Source: Paenibacillus sp. JDR-2
Lineage (GTDB): Bacteria > Bacillota > Bacilli > Paenibacillales > Paenibacillaceae
DNA: 64,000 nt
Direction of reading: 5' to 3'
Assembly (NCBI RefSeq): GCF_000023585.1
Contig: NC_012914.1
Location: forward strand, 3,564,001-3,628,000
In this document: piece by piece, positions 1 to 9,100 of the stretch
Numbering within the stretch: the stretch's first letter is position 1
Layout: each line of letters starts with the position of its first letter
Program-made: the position numbers and the translations under genes
Notes under the pieces: generated by a model
What the model was told of the DNA's origin: nothing
Databases searched by the model: none
The model's input: the letters and a program-made list of their open reading frames with translations, nothing else

Positions 1-673
1 AGAAGGATTTGCCCTCAATCCATTCCTCGATGTAGGCGGAATCGATAATCCCGTCTATTTCAATGGCATTGAGTTTCTCCCTCACTTGCGCGATTATTTT
101 TTCTTCCGCAAGACCTTGCACATAGATTAGAGCCACTTCCGTCTGCGTGTATTTGCCAATCGTGAAGGACTCCAGCTTTAGATCCTTATGAATAATCCGG
201 CGTCTGATCATCGTGGTATTCGTACGCAAGCTTTCAACAAAGCCCTCCTTGGAACCTCGTAAAGCCGCTTCCTTCTTAGGCTCTTGGATGCTTCTTGTTT
301 CGAAATCCTGAATCTGGGCGATAAGCGCGGAGGTCTCGCCGTCTACCAGCACGGCCAGACTGCCCTGCAGAATATGCTGCATTAGCTTTTCCGAGTTATC
401 AACCGTTTGAACCTTAGCTAAGGGAAGCCAATTATTGCCGATGATTTCCGCTAAGGATGGCATGCGGTTTGAGCCATTTGGCAGTTCATCTTGGATAAGA
501 GGTTTTAGAATACTCTCTTCAACGCTTTGTACACGTATCATTCCATCCAAATAAGCAAGAAACAGCAAGGTTTCATCCTTTAGCTTGAAGGAACGGATAA
601 CGAAGTCCGAGCAATTCTGAAATTGTTCTCTAAGGTACGTTTCATTCTCTTCAAGTCTAGAACTGAGATTCAT
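1..673 (-). CDS. GerA-family spore germination receptor subunit A (partial, N-terminal part)
   Basis: The reverse strand encodes 224 residues running off the left edge of the window. The start is ATG at 673, preceded by a GGCGAGGTGATT ribosome binding site. The visible part is the hydrophilic N-terminal domain of a GerA/GerKA germinant-receptor subunit (Pfam GerA family): it aligns by eye with the two other GerA proteins in this window, sharing the blocks RSIQEP, RGSKEGFVESL and IDGIIDS. Family members sit in the inner spore membrane with a GerB permease and a GerC lipoprotein and sense germinants. The transmembrane half is outside the window, so completeness cannot be judged. Its partner genes are presumably further left. 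Confidence 0.9.
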   Translation of the reverse strand, partial: MNLSSRLEENETYLREQFQNCSDFVIRSFKLKDETLLFLAYLDGMIRVQSVEESILKPLIQDELPNGSNRMPSLAEIIGNNWLPLAKVQTVDNSEKLMQHILQGSLAVLVDGETSALIAQIQDFETRSIQEPKKEAALRGSKEGFVESLRTNTTMIRRRIIHKDLKLESFTIGKYTQTEVALIYVQGLAEEKIIAQVREKLNAIEIDGIIDSAYIEEWIEGKSF

Positions 674-850
674 AGAGAATCACCTCGCCTGGATTAATCA
701 GCCGCTTCACATGGGTATTGGGTATTATGACCAATTGGTGAAAAGGCTATGCAATCTAAGGCTTCTAGAGGATATCGGAATACCGGCCACGAATATCAGA
801 ACCATTAGGGAAGAAGAATAGAACGAATTGATAGTTTAGGGGGATAACGC

Positions 851-1222
851 ATGGAAGTGTTTGCAGACTTTCTGGCGGGGATTGATAACTTGACACACCG
901 GGAACGGGCAGAAGAAGTGTTGACTTGGGTCGCGGATACGTTCCCGGCTTTAGTTCCGAAAATCGGCTGGAACCAGCCTATGTTCACCGATCACGATACC
1001 TATATTATCGGATTTAGCGTAGCGAAACAGCATCTGGCCGTTGCGCCGGAACGGGCAGGAATGATTCGGTTCAAGGAGGATATCGAGAAGGCCGGTTATG
1101 ATCAGACTAACCTCTTGCTGCGGATTCGGTGGGATAAAGCGGTGGATTACAGCCTTTTAAAAAAGATGATCGAATTTAATATCGCCGACAAAGCGGAATG
1201 CACAACGTTCTGGAGGAAATAG
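851..1222 (+). CDS. YdhG/DUF1801-family protein (putative iron chaperone)
   Basis: A 123-residue cytosolic protein with ATG start and a GGGGGAT ribosome binding site 6 bases upstream. The segment [20 protein letters not shown] followed by KQHLAVAP is the usual core of DUF1801/YdhG proteins. The B. subtilis member YdhG (Fra) is described as a frataxin-like iron chaperone; that role is known for that protein and only inferred here. The C-terminal part ([29 protein letters not shown]) also fits. It lies 75 bases ahead of the DinB gene on the same strand and may be co-transcribed with it. No metal-binding cluster is evident from sequence alone. Confidence 0.8.
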   Translation: MEVFADFLAGIDNLTHRERAEEVLTWVADTFPALVPKIGWNQPMFTDHDTYIIGFSVAKQHLAVAPERAGMIRFKEDIEKAGYDQTNLLLRIRWDKAVDYSLLKKMIEFNIADKAECTTFWRK

Positions 1223-1297
1223 TTCGGTCAGACCGGCAGGAGATTATATACCCGAGTAGAATAATAGGAATATACTTGCTGTACGGGAGGGCTGCGC

Positions 1298-1774
1298 TTG
1301 ATCAAATTATTCGAATATAATTGGCAGGTTCGCAAGGATTGGTTCCGTTGGTGCGAAGAAGTGAATCCTGATGAGCTAATGAAAAAGCGTACAGGCGGAT
1401 TAGGCTTCATCCTGCCCACGCTGTATCATATTGCGGCCGTCGAATATGGCTGGATCTGTGGCGGAATAGAAGGGAAGGAACTATACATACCTTCGTTTGG
1501 CGAGGTTGCCAGCCTGCAGGAAGTAATTGATTTCTCTAACCGCTGCCATGAGGAGGTTGCGCCATTCGTCTATGGATGGAACGACACCCTTGAGAATCGC
1601 GTGATGATTGATATCACGGATGACGGGGAAGAGGAAGCCCATAAATGCGGAGAAGTCATGAGGCATGTCATCGCCCATGAGATCCACCACATCGGTCAGT
1701 TATCCGTGTGGGCACGCGAGGTCGGCAAGGCTCCTGTCAGCGCAAATCTAATCGGCAGAGGGTTATTCGGTTGA
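1298..1774 (+). CDS. DinB-family protein
   Basis: A 158-residue protein starting at TTG, with a GGGAGGG ribosome binding site just upstream; no ATG offers a better start. DinB proteins are four-helix bundles that bind a divalent metal through three histidines and include thiol S-transferases. Here a histidine near residue 44 (TLYHIAAVEYGW) and the HEIHH cluster at residues 127-131 (VIAHEIHHIGQL) are in the expected places, so the metal site looks intact. The substrate is unknown. It sits between the YdhG-like gene and an SDR gene on the same strand. The family assignment is firm, the role is not. Confidence 0.85.
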   Translation: MIKLFEYNWQVRKDWFRWCEEVNPDELMKKRTGGLGFILPTLYHIAAVEYGWICGGIEGKELYIPSFGEVASLQEVIDFSNRCHEEVAPFVYGWNDTLENRVMIDITDDGEEEAHKCGEVMRHVIAHEIHHIGQLSVWAREVGKAPVSANLIGRGLFG

Positions 1775-1812
1775 TACAGTATCAATCATAGTGACAAAGG
1801 AGTGTGGATAGC

Positions 1813-2595
1813 ATGGAATTGGGTCTTAAAGGAAAACGGGCAATCATTACCGGCGGAAGTAAAGGTATTGGACTTGAAACAGCGATATTGCTTGCAGCAG
1901 AAGGAGCTCAGGTGGCTATTGTAGCCAGAAGCGAAGAGCCCTTGAAGGCTGCGGCAGCAAAAATCGTCGAAAAGACCGGCGTAGAGCCGCTTATTATCTC
2001 TGCTGACGTATCTGTCGAAGCAGAGGTGCGGCGCGCGGTTGCAACGGCAGCCGAACACTTTGGCGGTATTGACATATTGGTCAATAATGCCGGTACTTCG
2101 GCAGCAAAGCCGTTTGAAGCGGTGGATACGGCAGCTTGGTCTGCCGATCTGGATCTAAAGCTATTTGGAGCAATCCACTTCACGCGTGCAGCATTGCCAT
2201 ACCTGCGCCAGAGCGGAAGAAGCGCGGTCGTAAATGTAACGGCAATCGGCGGCAAGACGCCTTCCGGCTCTTCGCTGCCAACCTCGGTAAGCCGAGCAGC
2301 TGGCCTTGCGTTAACGAAAGCGATGAGCAAGGATCTGGCGGCCGACGGGATTCGCGTAAATGCCGTCTGCATCGGCTTGATCCGGAGCGATCAGATCGAG
2401 CGGATGTGGCAGGCAACTGCCCCGCATTTAACTTGGGACGAATTCGCAGCAGAGCCGCGTCATGATATTCCTCTAAAGCGCATTGGCCGCACGGAGGAAG
2501 CGGCGAACGTGATCGCGTTCCTCGTATCGGATGCCGCATCCTACGTGACGGGGACATCCGTTAATATTGACGGCGGCAAAGCAGCCGTTCTCTAA
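1813..2595 (+). CDS. Short-chain dehydrogenase/reductase with altered catalytic Tyr and Lys
   Basis: A 260-residue SDR. I place the start at ATG 1813 because AAAGGAG at 1796-1802 is 10 bases upstream; the GTG at 1804 would touch the ribosome binding site. The nucleotide-binding motif TGGSKGIG is near residues 13-20 and NNAG is present, as is the C-terminal VTGTSVNIDGG. The usual active-site YxxxK is not: the aligned segment is TSVSR (Thr157, Arg161) within LPTSVSRAAGLALTK. It may therefore be non-catalytic or belong to an SDR subgroup using other residues. It ends at a hairpin terminator 24 bases downstream. Substrate unknown. Confidence 0.85.
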   Translation: MELGLKGKRAIITGGSKGIGLETAILLAAEGAQVAIVARSEEPLKAAAAKIVEKTGVEPLIISADVSVEAEVRRAVATAAEHFGGIDILVNNAGTSAAKPFEAVDTAAWSADLDLKLFGAIHFTRAALPYLRQSGRSAVVNVTAIGGKTPSGSSLPTSVSRAAGLALTKAMSKDLAADGIRVNAVCIGLIRSDQIERMWQATAPHLTWDEFAAEPRHDIPLKRIGRTEEAANVIAFLVSDAASYVTGTSVNIDGGKAAVL

Positions 2596-2618
2596 ACTCG
2601 AATAAACGATAGAATCGG

Positions 2619-2645
2619 AAAAGTCGCGTGAACCGCGGCTTTTCT
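2619..2645 (+). terminator. Rho-independent terminator after the SDR
   Basis: A ten-base stem (AAAAGTCGCG paired with CGCGGCTTTT, one G-U pair) followed by TTTTCTAATTT, 24 bases after the SDR stop codon. Confidence 0.7.
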
Positions 2646-2740
2646 AATTTAACCACATTAAATAAAAATGATTATGGCGGATTATCCGCTTAAGAAGCGC
2701 ATCATACCAATAAGCAAATGGCATGCAAAAATTCTTTACT

Positions 2741-2753
2741 GTTCGTTCTTAAA
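2741..2753 (-). promoter_or_regulatory. Probable TetR half-operator upstream of the tetR gene
   Basis: Read on the minus strand this is TTTAAGAACGAAC, matching the left half of the palindrome at 3551-3574. It lies 33 bases before the tetR start, which would suit autorepression. The second half is degenerate, so this is inferred from similarity only. Confidence 0.45.
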
Positions 2754-2785
2754 CCGCTATGATGAGACATAAGGGGGTATGAACA

Positions 2786-3370
2786 ATGGCAAGACCAAGA
2801 GAATTCGACCAAGATGCTGTCCTGCAGAAGGCGATGGAATTATTCTGGGAAAAAGGGTACGAACGGACTTCGATTCAAGATTTAGTCGAGCGTACCGGCG
2901 TGCACAGAGGCAGCTTATACGATACCTTTGGCGATAAGAATCAACTATTTCTGACTTGCCTGGACCGATTCCGCGAAGGGAACCGGGGCCATGCCTACAC
3001 CATCCTTGAAGAAAAGGGACCTGCGAAGGAAGTGTTATGGCGTTACTTTCAGCGGTTGATCGATGTGGCCATGAGCGACGAGAATGGCCGCCGCGGCTGT
3101 TTGATTGCCAACACCGCTATGGAGATGGGGAAGGTAGATCCGGTTGTTTCTTTCCGCATTGAGGCTTATACGCTCGATATGGAAACGAACTTCAAGAAAT
3201 TTCTGATGCGCGCGCAGCAGCAAGGCGAGTTGAAAACAAAACATACTGTGCAGGAAACAGCCAGATTCCTGTTAAATACGCGAAACGGTCTTTATGTGCT
3301 TGCCAAAATCGCAACGGACCGTCAAGTGCTCGAAGATGCTGCGAAAGTAGCGATGTCAATCCTTGTCTGA
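2786..3370 (+). CDS. TetR/AcrR-family transcriptional regulator
   Basis: A 194-residue one-component repressor. ATG is preceded by AAGGGGGT. The N-terminal DNA-binding domain is clear at about residues 10-56, with the helix-turn-helix in TSIQDLVERTGVHRGSLYDTF. The C-terminal ligand-binding domain carries the GCLIANTAMEMG block typical of the TetR subgroup with a conserved GCL motif. The next gene is an MFS transporter, and AAGAACG-type sites occur before tetR and three times between the two genes, so the regulator very probably controls both. The inducer is unknown. There is no clear terminator between the genes; the downstream gene has its own promoter. Confidence 0.92.
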   Translation: MARPREFDQDAVLQKAMELFWEKGYERTSIQDLVERTGVHRGSLYDTFGDKNQLFLTCLDRFREGNRGHAYTILEEKGPAKEVLWRYFQRLIDVAMSDENGRRGCLIANTAMEMGKVDPVVSFRIEAYTLDMETNFKKFLMRAQQQGELKTKHTVQETARFLLNTRNGLYVLAKIATDRQVLEDAAKVAMSILV

Positions 3371-3387
3371 CGAGGTTAATGTTATTG

Positions 3388-3416
3388 TTGACTAATCGTT
3401 CTTAAATAAATATACT
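3388..3416 (+). promoter_or_regulatory. SigmaA-type promoter of the MFS gene with a TetR half-site in its spacer
   Basis: TTGACT at 3388-3393, a 17-base spacer and TATACT at 3411-3416. The spacer holds CGTTCTT (3397-3403), the complement of the AAGAACG core found in the operators. This would give an untranslated leader of about 200 bases before the MFS start. Confidence 0.7.
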
Positions 3417-3446
3417 GAGACATGTGGAAATCATGTCTGCACGATA

Positions 3447-3470
3447 ATTAAAGAACGGTCATTCCTAAAC
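3447..3470. promoter_or_regulatory. Degenerate TetR operator copy
   Basis: The first ten bases, ATTAAAGAAC, are identical to the start of the palindrome at 3551-3574 and the second half keeps CATTC. It lies just downstream of the promoter at 3388-3416. Confidence 0.6.
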
Positions 3471-3550
3471 TGGGCTACACTGTATGTCCGTAGCGAGTTG
3501 AATCGAGTTGAATGTTTTGAAGAAAGGAATAGGCAAATTTTTTTTTGATA

Positions 3551-3574
3551 ATTAAAGAACGAACATTCTTTAAT
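3551..3574. promoter_or_regulatory. Palindromic TetR operator
   Basis: A perfect inverted repeat with nine-base arms, ATTAAAGAA and TTCTTTAAT, around a six-base centre. It lies 53 bases before the MFS start. The size and symmetry are typical of TetR-family operators, and the adjacent TetR gene is the obvious candidate to bind it. Confidence 0.8.
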
Positions 3575-3626
3575 CGGATTTTTAATTCTGGTCATCCTAT
3601 AAACAACGAAGAGAGGTCATATCATC

Positions 3627-4847
3627 ATGCGTACAATTTCTTCAAAAGCATCCTTTTGGATTGTGGCTTGGGTACTCACAGTCAGCTTGTGGTCCAGCAC
3701 GGCACCATCCATTGAATTTCCGGTTTATGCTGTGCAGTGGCATCTTTCCAAATCCGTAACAACGGGTATCTTCTCGGTATATCCAATCGTTCTTATCCTT
3801 GTTCTATTCCTACTGGGTAATCTATCCAACTACATTGGCCGCAGAAATACGTTAATTACGGGACTAATCTTTCTTCTTATCGGGGCAGTGGTATTCGCAG
3901 CAGCGCAAAATGTCATCTGGTTGTTTGCAGGCCGGGTATTCCAAGGCTTTGGTGTAGGATTAACGGCAGGTTCCGGGGCGGCTGCGCTTGTGGAATACAA
4001 TCCAACCTCGAACAAAAAGCTGCCGGGCTCCATCAACACGATCACTCAAGCAGTGGGGCTTTTCCTTGCTACGATTGTTGGTGCAGCATTGATCAAATAC
4101 GCACCGGCACCGCTTCATTTCAGCTATTGGGTATTGGCCGTCCTTGTATTGGCTAGCATCATTCTTTGCCTCTTTCTCCCGAAGCAACCCAAAACGGAAT
4201 CTGCGGCAAGACCCGTCTTCAAGCTTCAGTTTCAGGGGGTAAAAGTTCCAAAAGGACAATGGGGAGTCTACTTGTTAGCTGCCCTGGCGATTGGCACCGG
4301 CTTTGCAAACGGGGCGTTATTGCTGTCGCTGGGCGCTCAGATTGCCCGTGACGTTATTGGCACGCAAGATATTCTTGTCATTGGTACCGTATTATCCGTC
4401 TCCTACCTGCTGGCTTCAGTCAGTGCAACGATTGCCGGCCGGTTAAAACCGGTTGTCTCGATTCGTATCGGCATGGCTTCAATCATTGTGGCAGCCGTAT
4501 TACTCTTTACCGCGGCGGAGGTTCATTCGTTCCTGCTGTTCATGAGCTCTTCCGTTCTTGGAGGACTTGCGTACGGGTTCTCTGCATCCGGAGGAATTGG
4601 TTTAGCGGCAATCAACTCGCAAGCCCACAACCGAGTTCAATTTTTGTCCGCCGTACTAGTAGCCGCATATTTGTTCCAAGGGTCCAGCGCATACGGCGGA
4701 GGAGTTGCTTCCAGTACGCTAGGATTCAGTACTGCGATTGGAGTGATGTCGGTCATTATTGCCGTCCTTGCGTTATCCACATTCATGCTCGCCATAAAGA
4801 AACGTAAAAATGCGGAAGCTATAGCAGCAGAGCCTGCCACACCGTAA
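3627..4847 (+). CDS. MFS transporter under TetR control
   Basis: A 406-residue integral membrane protein with about twelve hydrophobic segments. The ATG has AGAGAGG upstream. The loop after the second membrane segment has the MFS signature (GNLSNYIGRRNTL), and GRVFQGFGVGLTAGSG in the fourth segment resembles drug/H+ antiporter motifs. The likely role is export of a small hydrophobic compound, possibly the ligand of the upstream TetR protein; that is inferred from the layout. A strong terminator follows at 4855-4886. Nothing suggests truncation. Confidence 0.88.
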   Translation: MRTISSKASFWIVAWVLTVSLWSSTAPSIEFPVYAVQWHLSKSVTTGIFSVYPIVLILVLFLLGNLSNYIGRRNTLITGLIFLLIGAVVFAAAQNVIWLFAGRVFQGFGVGLTAGSGAAALVEYNPTSNKKLPGSINTITQAVGLFLATIVGAALIKYAPAPLHFSYWVLAVLVLASIILCLFLPKQPKTESAARPVFKLQFQGVKVPKGQWGVYLLAALAIGTGFANGALLLSLGAQIARDVIGTQDILVIGTVLSVSYLLASVSATIAGRLKPVVSIRIGMASIIVAAVLLFTAAEVHSFLLFMSSSVLGGLAYGFSASGGIGLAAINSQAHNRVQFLSAVLVAAYLFQGSSAYGGGVASSTLGFSTAIGVMSVIIAVLALSTFMLAIKKRKNAEAIAAEPATP

Positions 4848-4854
4848 TGGAAGG

Positions 4855-4886
4855 AAAGGATGCCCGGAAGGGTATCCTTTTTTATT
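4855..4886 (+). terminator. Terminator after the MFS gene
   Basis: An eleven-base stem (AAAGGATGCCC with GGGTATCCTTT, one G-U pair), a GGAA loop and a run of T. Confidence 0.85.
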
Positions 4887-4968
4887 TCACCTAAACTCTC
4901 CGTTGACCCGTATTTTCCTGGTTTATATAGTTTATTTATCTACTCTGCACAAACTTGGAGGTGGTCCC

Positions 4969-5892
4969 ATGACGGCTTATGAAAAACCAGTCTTACCTAT
5001 AAGCGAAATTGAACATGCATTGCAGCTTCATCTTGGACCAGGCGCGGCTGATCTTACACCGCTGTCCGGGGGCAATATTAGCAACGTGTTTGCTTTCACG
5101 CATAAAGGGAAAGGTTATGTCGTGAAATTCAGCGATCTGAAAGGTGCCTACGAGACGGAAAGATATGTATCGGAATTGCTGACGGCTCAAGGGGTTCCTT
5201 TTCCGAAATGCCTGGCGCTTGAAAAAACGGAGCGATTATCCTATACGATTATGGAGCGGATAGAAGGGCGCAATCTGTCCGACTTCACCGTAGAGGAGCA
5301 AAAACGCTTACTGCCGGAGCTATTTGATATTTTAACGGGAATGTCCAAGGCAGAGGTTCAGAACACCAACGGATACGGTTGGATTGAACCGGATGGCAAC
5401 GGGGCTTATTCGACTTGGAGGGACTTCGTCATAGCCGTAAACGCGGAAGAGCAGACGGGCTTCTGGGAGAACTGGCAGGAGCTATATCGTACGTCGTTCT
5501 TGGAGAGAGAGGTCTATGAAGAAATTTATAACCGGCTCATGACATACGTTTCCTATAATGCGCCATACAGGAGCTTTGTACACGGTGATTTTCATCAGTG
5601 GAATGTCCTGTCCGACGGCCGGCATGTCACCGGAATCATTGACGGCAATTTCCTGTATGGCGATCGCCTGATAGATTTGGCTGTTCTTGACCGGCATATG
5701 CCGTGGAACAGCGTTATATCGGCTTATGAAGCGTATCAGGAGAAATCCGGTATCGAGATTCCGCAATTCAAAGAACGGCTGATCGGCGCTTATTATTTCA
5801 AAGGCCTCGACGGACTTCGCTTCTGTGCAAAGATGGGCTGGAACGAATCATATCAGGTAAATAAGGAATTCTTGTTGAATTTGGAAGCCTAA
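4969..5892 (+). CDS. Aminoglycoside phosphotransferase-family (APH-fold) kinase
   Basis: A 307-residue cytosolic protein. I use ATG 4969 because TTGGAGG ends 7 bases upstream; the longer reading frame from 4903 begins inside the preceding AT-rich spacer. The catalytic-loop motif HGDFHQWN lies near residue 206 and is followed by GIIDGNFLYGDRLIDLA, which carries the metal-binding Asp. A nucleotide-binding N-lobe is visible (LSGGNISNVFAF, GYVVKFSD). APH-fold proteins include antibiotic kinases and many kinases of sugars or other metabolites, so resistance must not be assumed. It is flanked by terminators and appears monocistronic. Confidence 0.82.
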   Translation: MTAYEKPVLPISEIEHALQLHLGPGAADLTPLSGGNISNVFAFTHKGKGYVVKFSDLKGAYETERYVSELLTAQGVPFPKCLALEKTERLSYTIMERIEGRNLSDFTVEEQKRLLPELFDILTGMSKAEVQNTNGYGWIEPDGNGAYSTWRDFVIAVNAEEQTGFWENWQELYRTSFLEREVYEEIYNRLMTYVSYNAPYRSFVHGDFHQWNVLSDGRHVTGIIDGNFLYGDRLIDLAVLDRHMPWNSVISAYEAYQEKSGIEIPQFKERLIGAYYFKGLDGLRFCAKMGWNESYQVNKEFLLNLEA

Positions 5893-5901
5893 TCGAACGG
5901 A

Positions 5902-5940
5902 AAGAACCGTCGCAGCCATTTGAAGCGAAGGTTCTTTTCT
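5902..5940 (+). terminator. Terminator after the APH-type kinase
   Basis: A stem of about twelve bases with one mismatch (AAGAACCGTCGC with GCGAAGGTTCTT), followed by TTTTCTATTT. Confidence 0.65.
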
Positions 5941-6118
5941 ATTTATCGAATGGGATTCCGTAGATGCATAATTACGTTTGTACGTTTTTCGACTATTTAC
6001 GGAAATTAATCCATTGTGTTTGCGGGCCGAAAATCTAAGATGTAGATAGACAGCTTTGCAAGCGCATACAGAAAAGGGTGATCGATTTAAAAAATGGAGA
6101 ATACGGAGGTTATGGTCA

Positions 6119-9100
6119 ATGAAACGATTCAGATTGAGGGAGGGAAATAGGGGTATTGCCGGCATACTAGTTGCTTCTAGCTTGCTGGTATCTTCCTTGA
6201 CTCCTGGAGGATGGGGCGGCGATTCTATTGCTGCGGCAGCGGAAAGCCCAACATCGGAGTCCTTCCAGGACAGTTCGGGCATGCTCGATGTTAGCTATGC
6301 TTCTTATTTGTCCAAGCATGATGTCGTCTACCAATCGCCCATCTCGGATCCTAAAGGTGCTCTGATGGTCGGCAACGGAAAGGTTGGCGGAATGGTATGG
6401 GATACGTTAAACGGTCTTACGATGCAGGTGTCTGGTGTTGATGCGTCTGAAGAAGGCTTTGCCTCTCAAGGGTTAGTGAATCTATATACGACGCCAGGGC
6501 TTAATACCGGCTATTCGACGTATGAACAGCGGTTGTCGCTCTACGACGGAACCTTAACCACGGAATACGATTCTAACCGGAAAGTGACGATATTAGGGGC
6601 GCCAAATTCCGAGGTATTGGGTATTCACGTTGAGGACAGCCGCGCAGGGATATCCAATGTCTCCCTTGATCTGAGCTTGTGGGACGTTAGCAGCTTCGGC
6701 GGCGGGGATGTTCCCGACATTAACACCTGGCGGACGGTATCCACCTTCGTAGATCCAACTGTGGTTGGCTTCAGCAGAGGGCAGACGGACGCCAACAATT
6801 TTGGCTATACGCTTGCCGCTACGGTTGAAGGAGCAAACTTTACGACACAGGCGGTAAACGGCAGCAAGGTAAGGCTGAACATTACGCCAACTTCGAGTTA
6901 CACGATATGGATATCGAGCGCAAGCCGGCTGAACGCGCCTAATCATAATTCGGTAACGGAAGCCAAGAACCAGCTTACAACAATCAAAAACGCAGGCTAT
7001 AATACAACGCTTACGAATTATAAGAACTGGTGGCATAATTTCTGGTCCAAATCCTTCGTTCAATATTCCAATGCATCGGGCGATGCCGATTACATGGAAA
7101 ATTTCTATTATCTGAGCACGTATATGATTGCAGCGGGGGCTTTCGGCAACTATCCGTCCCATTTCATCAACGGGGTATTTAGTGCCGTTAATGATAATGA
7201 CAGCGGGAAGTGGAGCAACGCCTACTGGTATTGGAATCAAAGGGACATCTATCATTCGTTCCTCGCCTCTAACCATGCGGATATGGTAAACATCTTTAAT
7301 AATCTATACAGCCGTAATTTCAATACTTTGAAATCCTACACGATGACCAGGTACGGAATTGAAGGGATTTGGGTTCCGGAGACGATGGGATGGAATGCAA
7401 GCGCAGCCGGTACGATCAACAGCGATTATACGCAAGATACGCTCTCAACCGCGGCAGAAGCGGCATTGAATATGTACGCGCAATATAAGTACACCAATGA
7501 TGCCGCCTATTTGAGCAATACCGCTTATCCGTTTATGAAGGAAGCGGTTAAGTTTTATGCGAAGAAATTAAGCTTCGACAGCGCCACGGGGAAATATTAC
7601 ATGGCATCCTCCAACGTGCATGAACAGCATTGGGATGTGAAAAATGCGATTACCGACCTGGCAGCCATCCGCGCATTATTCCCGGTAACCATACAGACCA
7701 GCACCAATCTTGGCGTGGATGCGACACTTCGCGCGGAGTGGCAAAATGTGCTGAACAATCTGGTTGCTTACCCGGTAGATCCTAATGATCCAAACAAGTA
7801 TTTCCCGCATGACCCGCCTCTTTCCCAGAACCGGAACAACGAAAATGTGGTTCTGGAGCTCGCTTGGCCGTATAGTGTGAGCGGAATTGGCTATCCGGAT
7901 TATCAGAAGATGGTCAACAATTACAATAGTCGTCCTTTTCCGTATACCTCAAACAATGTATGGGATCCGGCTCCGATTCAGGCAGCGCGGCTTGGACTAG
8001 GCGATGAGGCTTATCTGGGCATGAGAATGATGCTGCAGCGTTATCAGCAATACCCGAACGGCCGGACGACGAATACGAATGGCGAATTTGAATATATGGG
8101 CGTTCATTTGTCGGCTATCAATGAATCCTTGCTGCAAAGCTATAATGACAAGATCCGTGTCTTCCCGGCAACGCCGACGGACACAACCTTTATCGGTAAG
8201 TTTACGCTTCTGGCCAGCGGAGGCTTTCTTGTCAGCTCGGAGAAAACGGCCGGTGAGATAAAATATGTTGGCTTAAAGAGCCAGTATGGCAAACAAGCGA
8301 CGGTAATCAATCCCTGGGGAACCGAGCAGGTCAGGGTGCGGAGAGTTTCGGATAATGCGATTATCACGACAACTGCAAATAATGAGTTCAGCTTCAATAC
8401 GGCTGCAGGAACGTCCTATGTGATAGAGAGAACGGCGAAACCGCTCTCCAATTACACGCATACCCAGCTGAGCGGCACGGCGAATGATGGAGTAAAATCC
8501 CTTAGCGGAACAAACAGCAAGCTTGGGCTGGATGCGAATGGCGGGAGGGTTACGGTCACAACTTTCTATGAAGACTCCAATTATGGCGGTACGGCAAAAA
8601 CGCTGGCTGCGGGAAGCTATACAACCGCACAGCTTGCGGCAGCAGGAATTCCGAATAACTGGGTGTCATCCGTTAAAGTGCCTTTGGGTTACACAGTTAC
8701 GGTCTATGACAATGACAGTTTTACCGGTACCAGCTGGCAGTTTACGAATGATACCGACTTCCCAAGCGGAACAAACCCGAATGCCAACGATAAAATGTCT
8801 TCCGTCGTGATCACCGGAACGGGAGGTAGTGGAGGAACCGGAGGCGCAAGCACCAAATACGAAGCGGAAAGCGGAGCCAGAACGGGTACGACCAATGTAG
8901 CCAATGACGCTTCTGCCTCGGGCGGACAAATGGTCGAGCATTTCTCCAATACGGGCGACTCGGTAAGCTTAACTAATGTACAAGGGGGGGTTAAGCTTAT
9001 TATCCGTTATTGCACGAGCAATAATCCGGGCAGACTTAGCTTGTACATTAATGGTATCGATAGCGGCAATATCACGTTCCCAAGCACGAATAGCTGGAAT

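Noticed and set aside
4903..4968. N-terminal extension of the APH-type kinase
   Set aside because: It lies upstream of the clear TTGGAGG site that serves ATG 4969 and adds residues not expected in the family.
6593..7276. A 227-residue minus-strand frame inside the glycosidase gene
   Set aside because: No start signal, no recognisable domain, and the plus strand is clearly coding.
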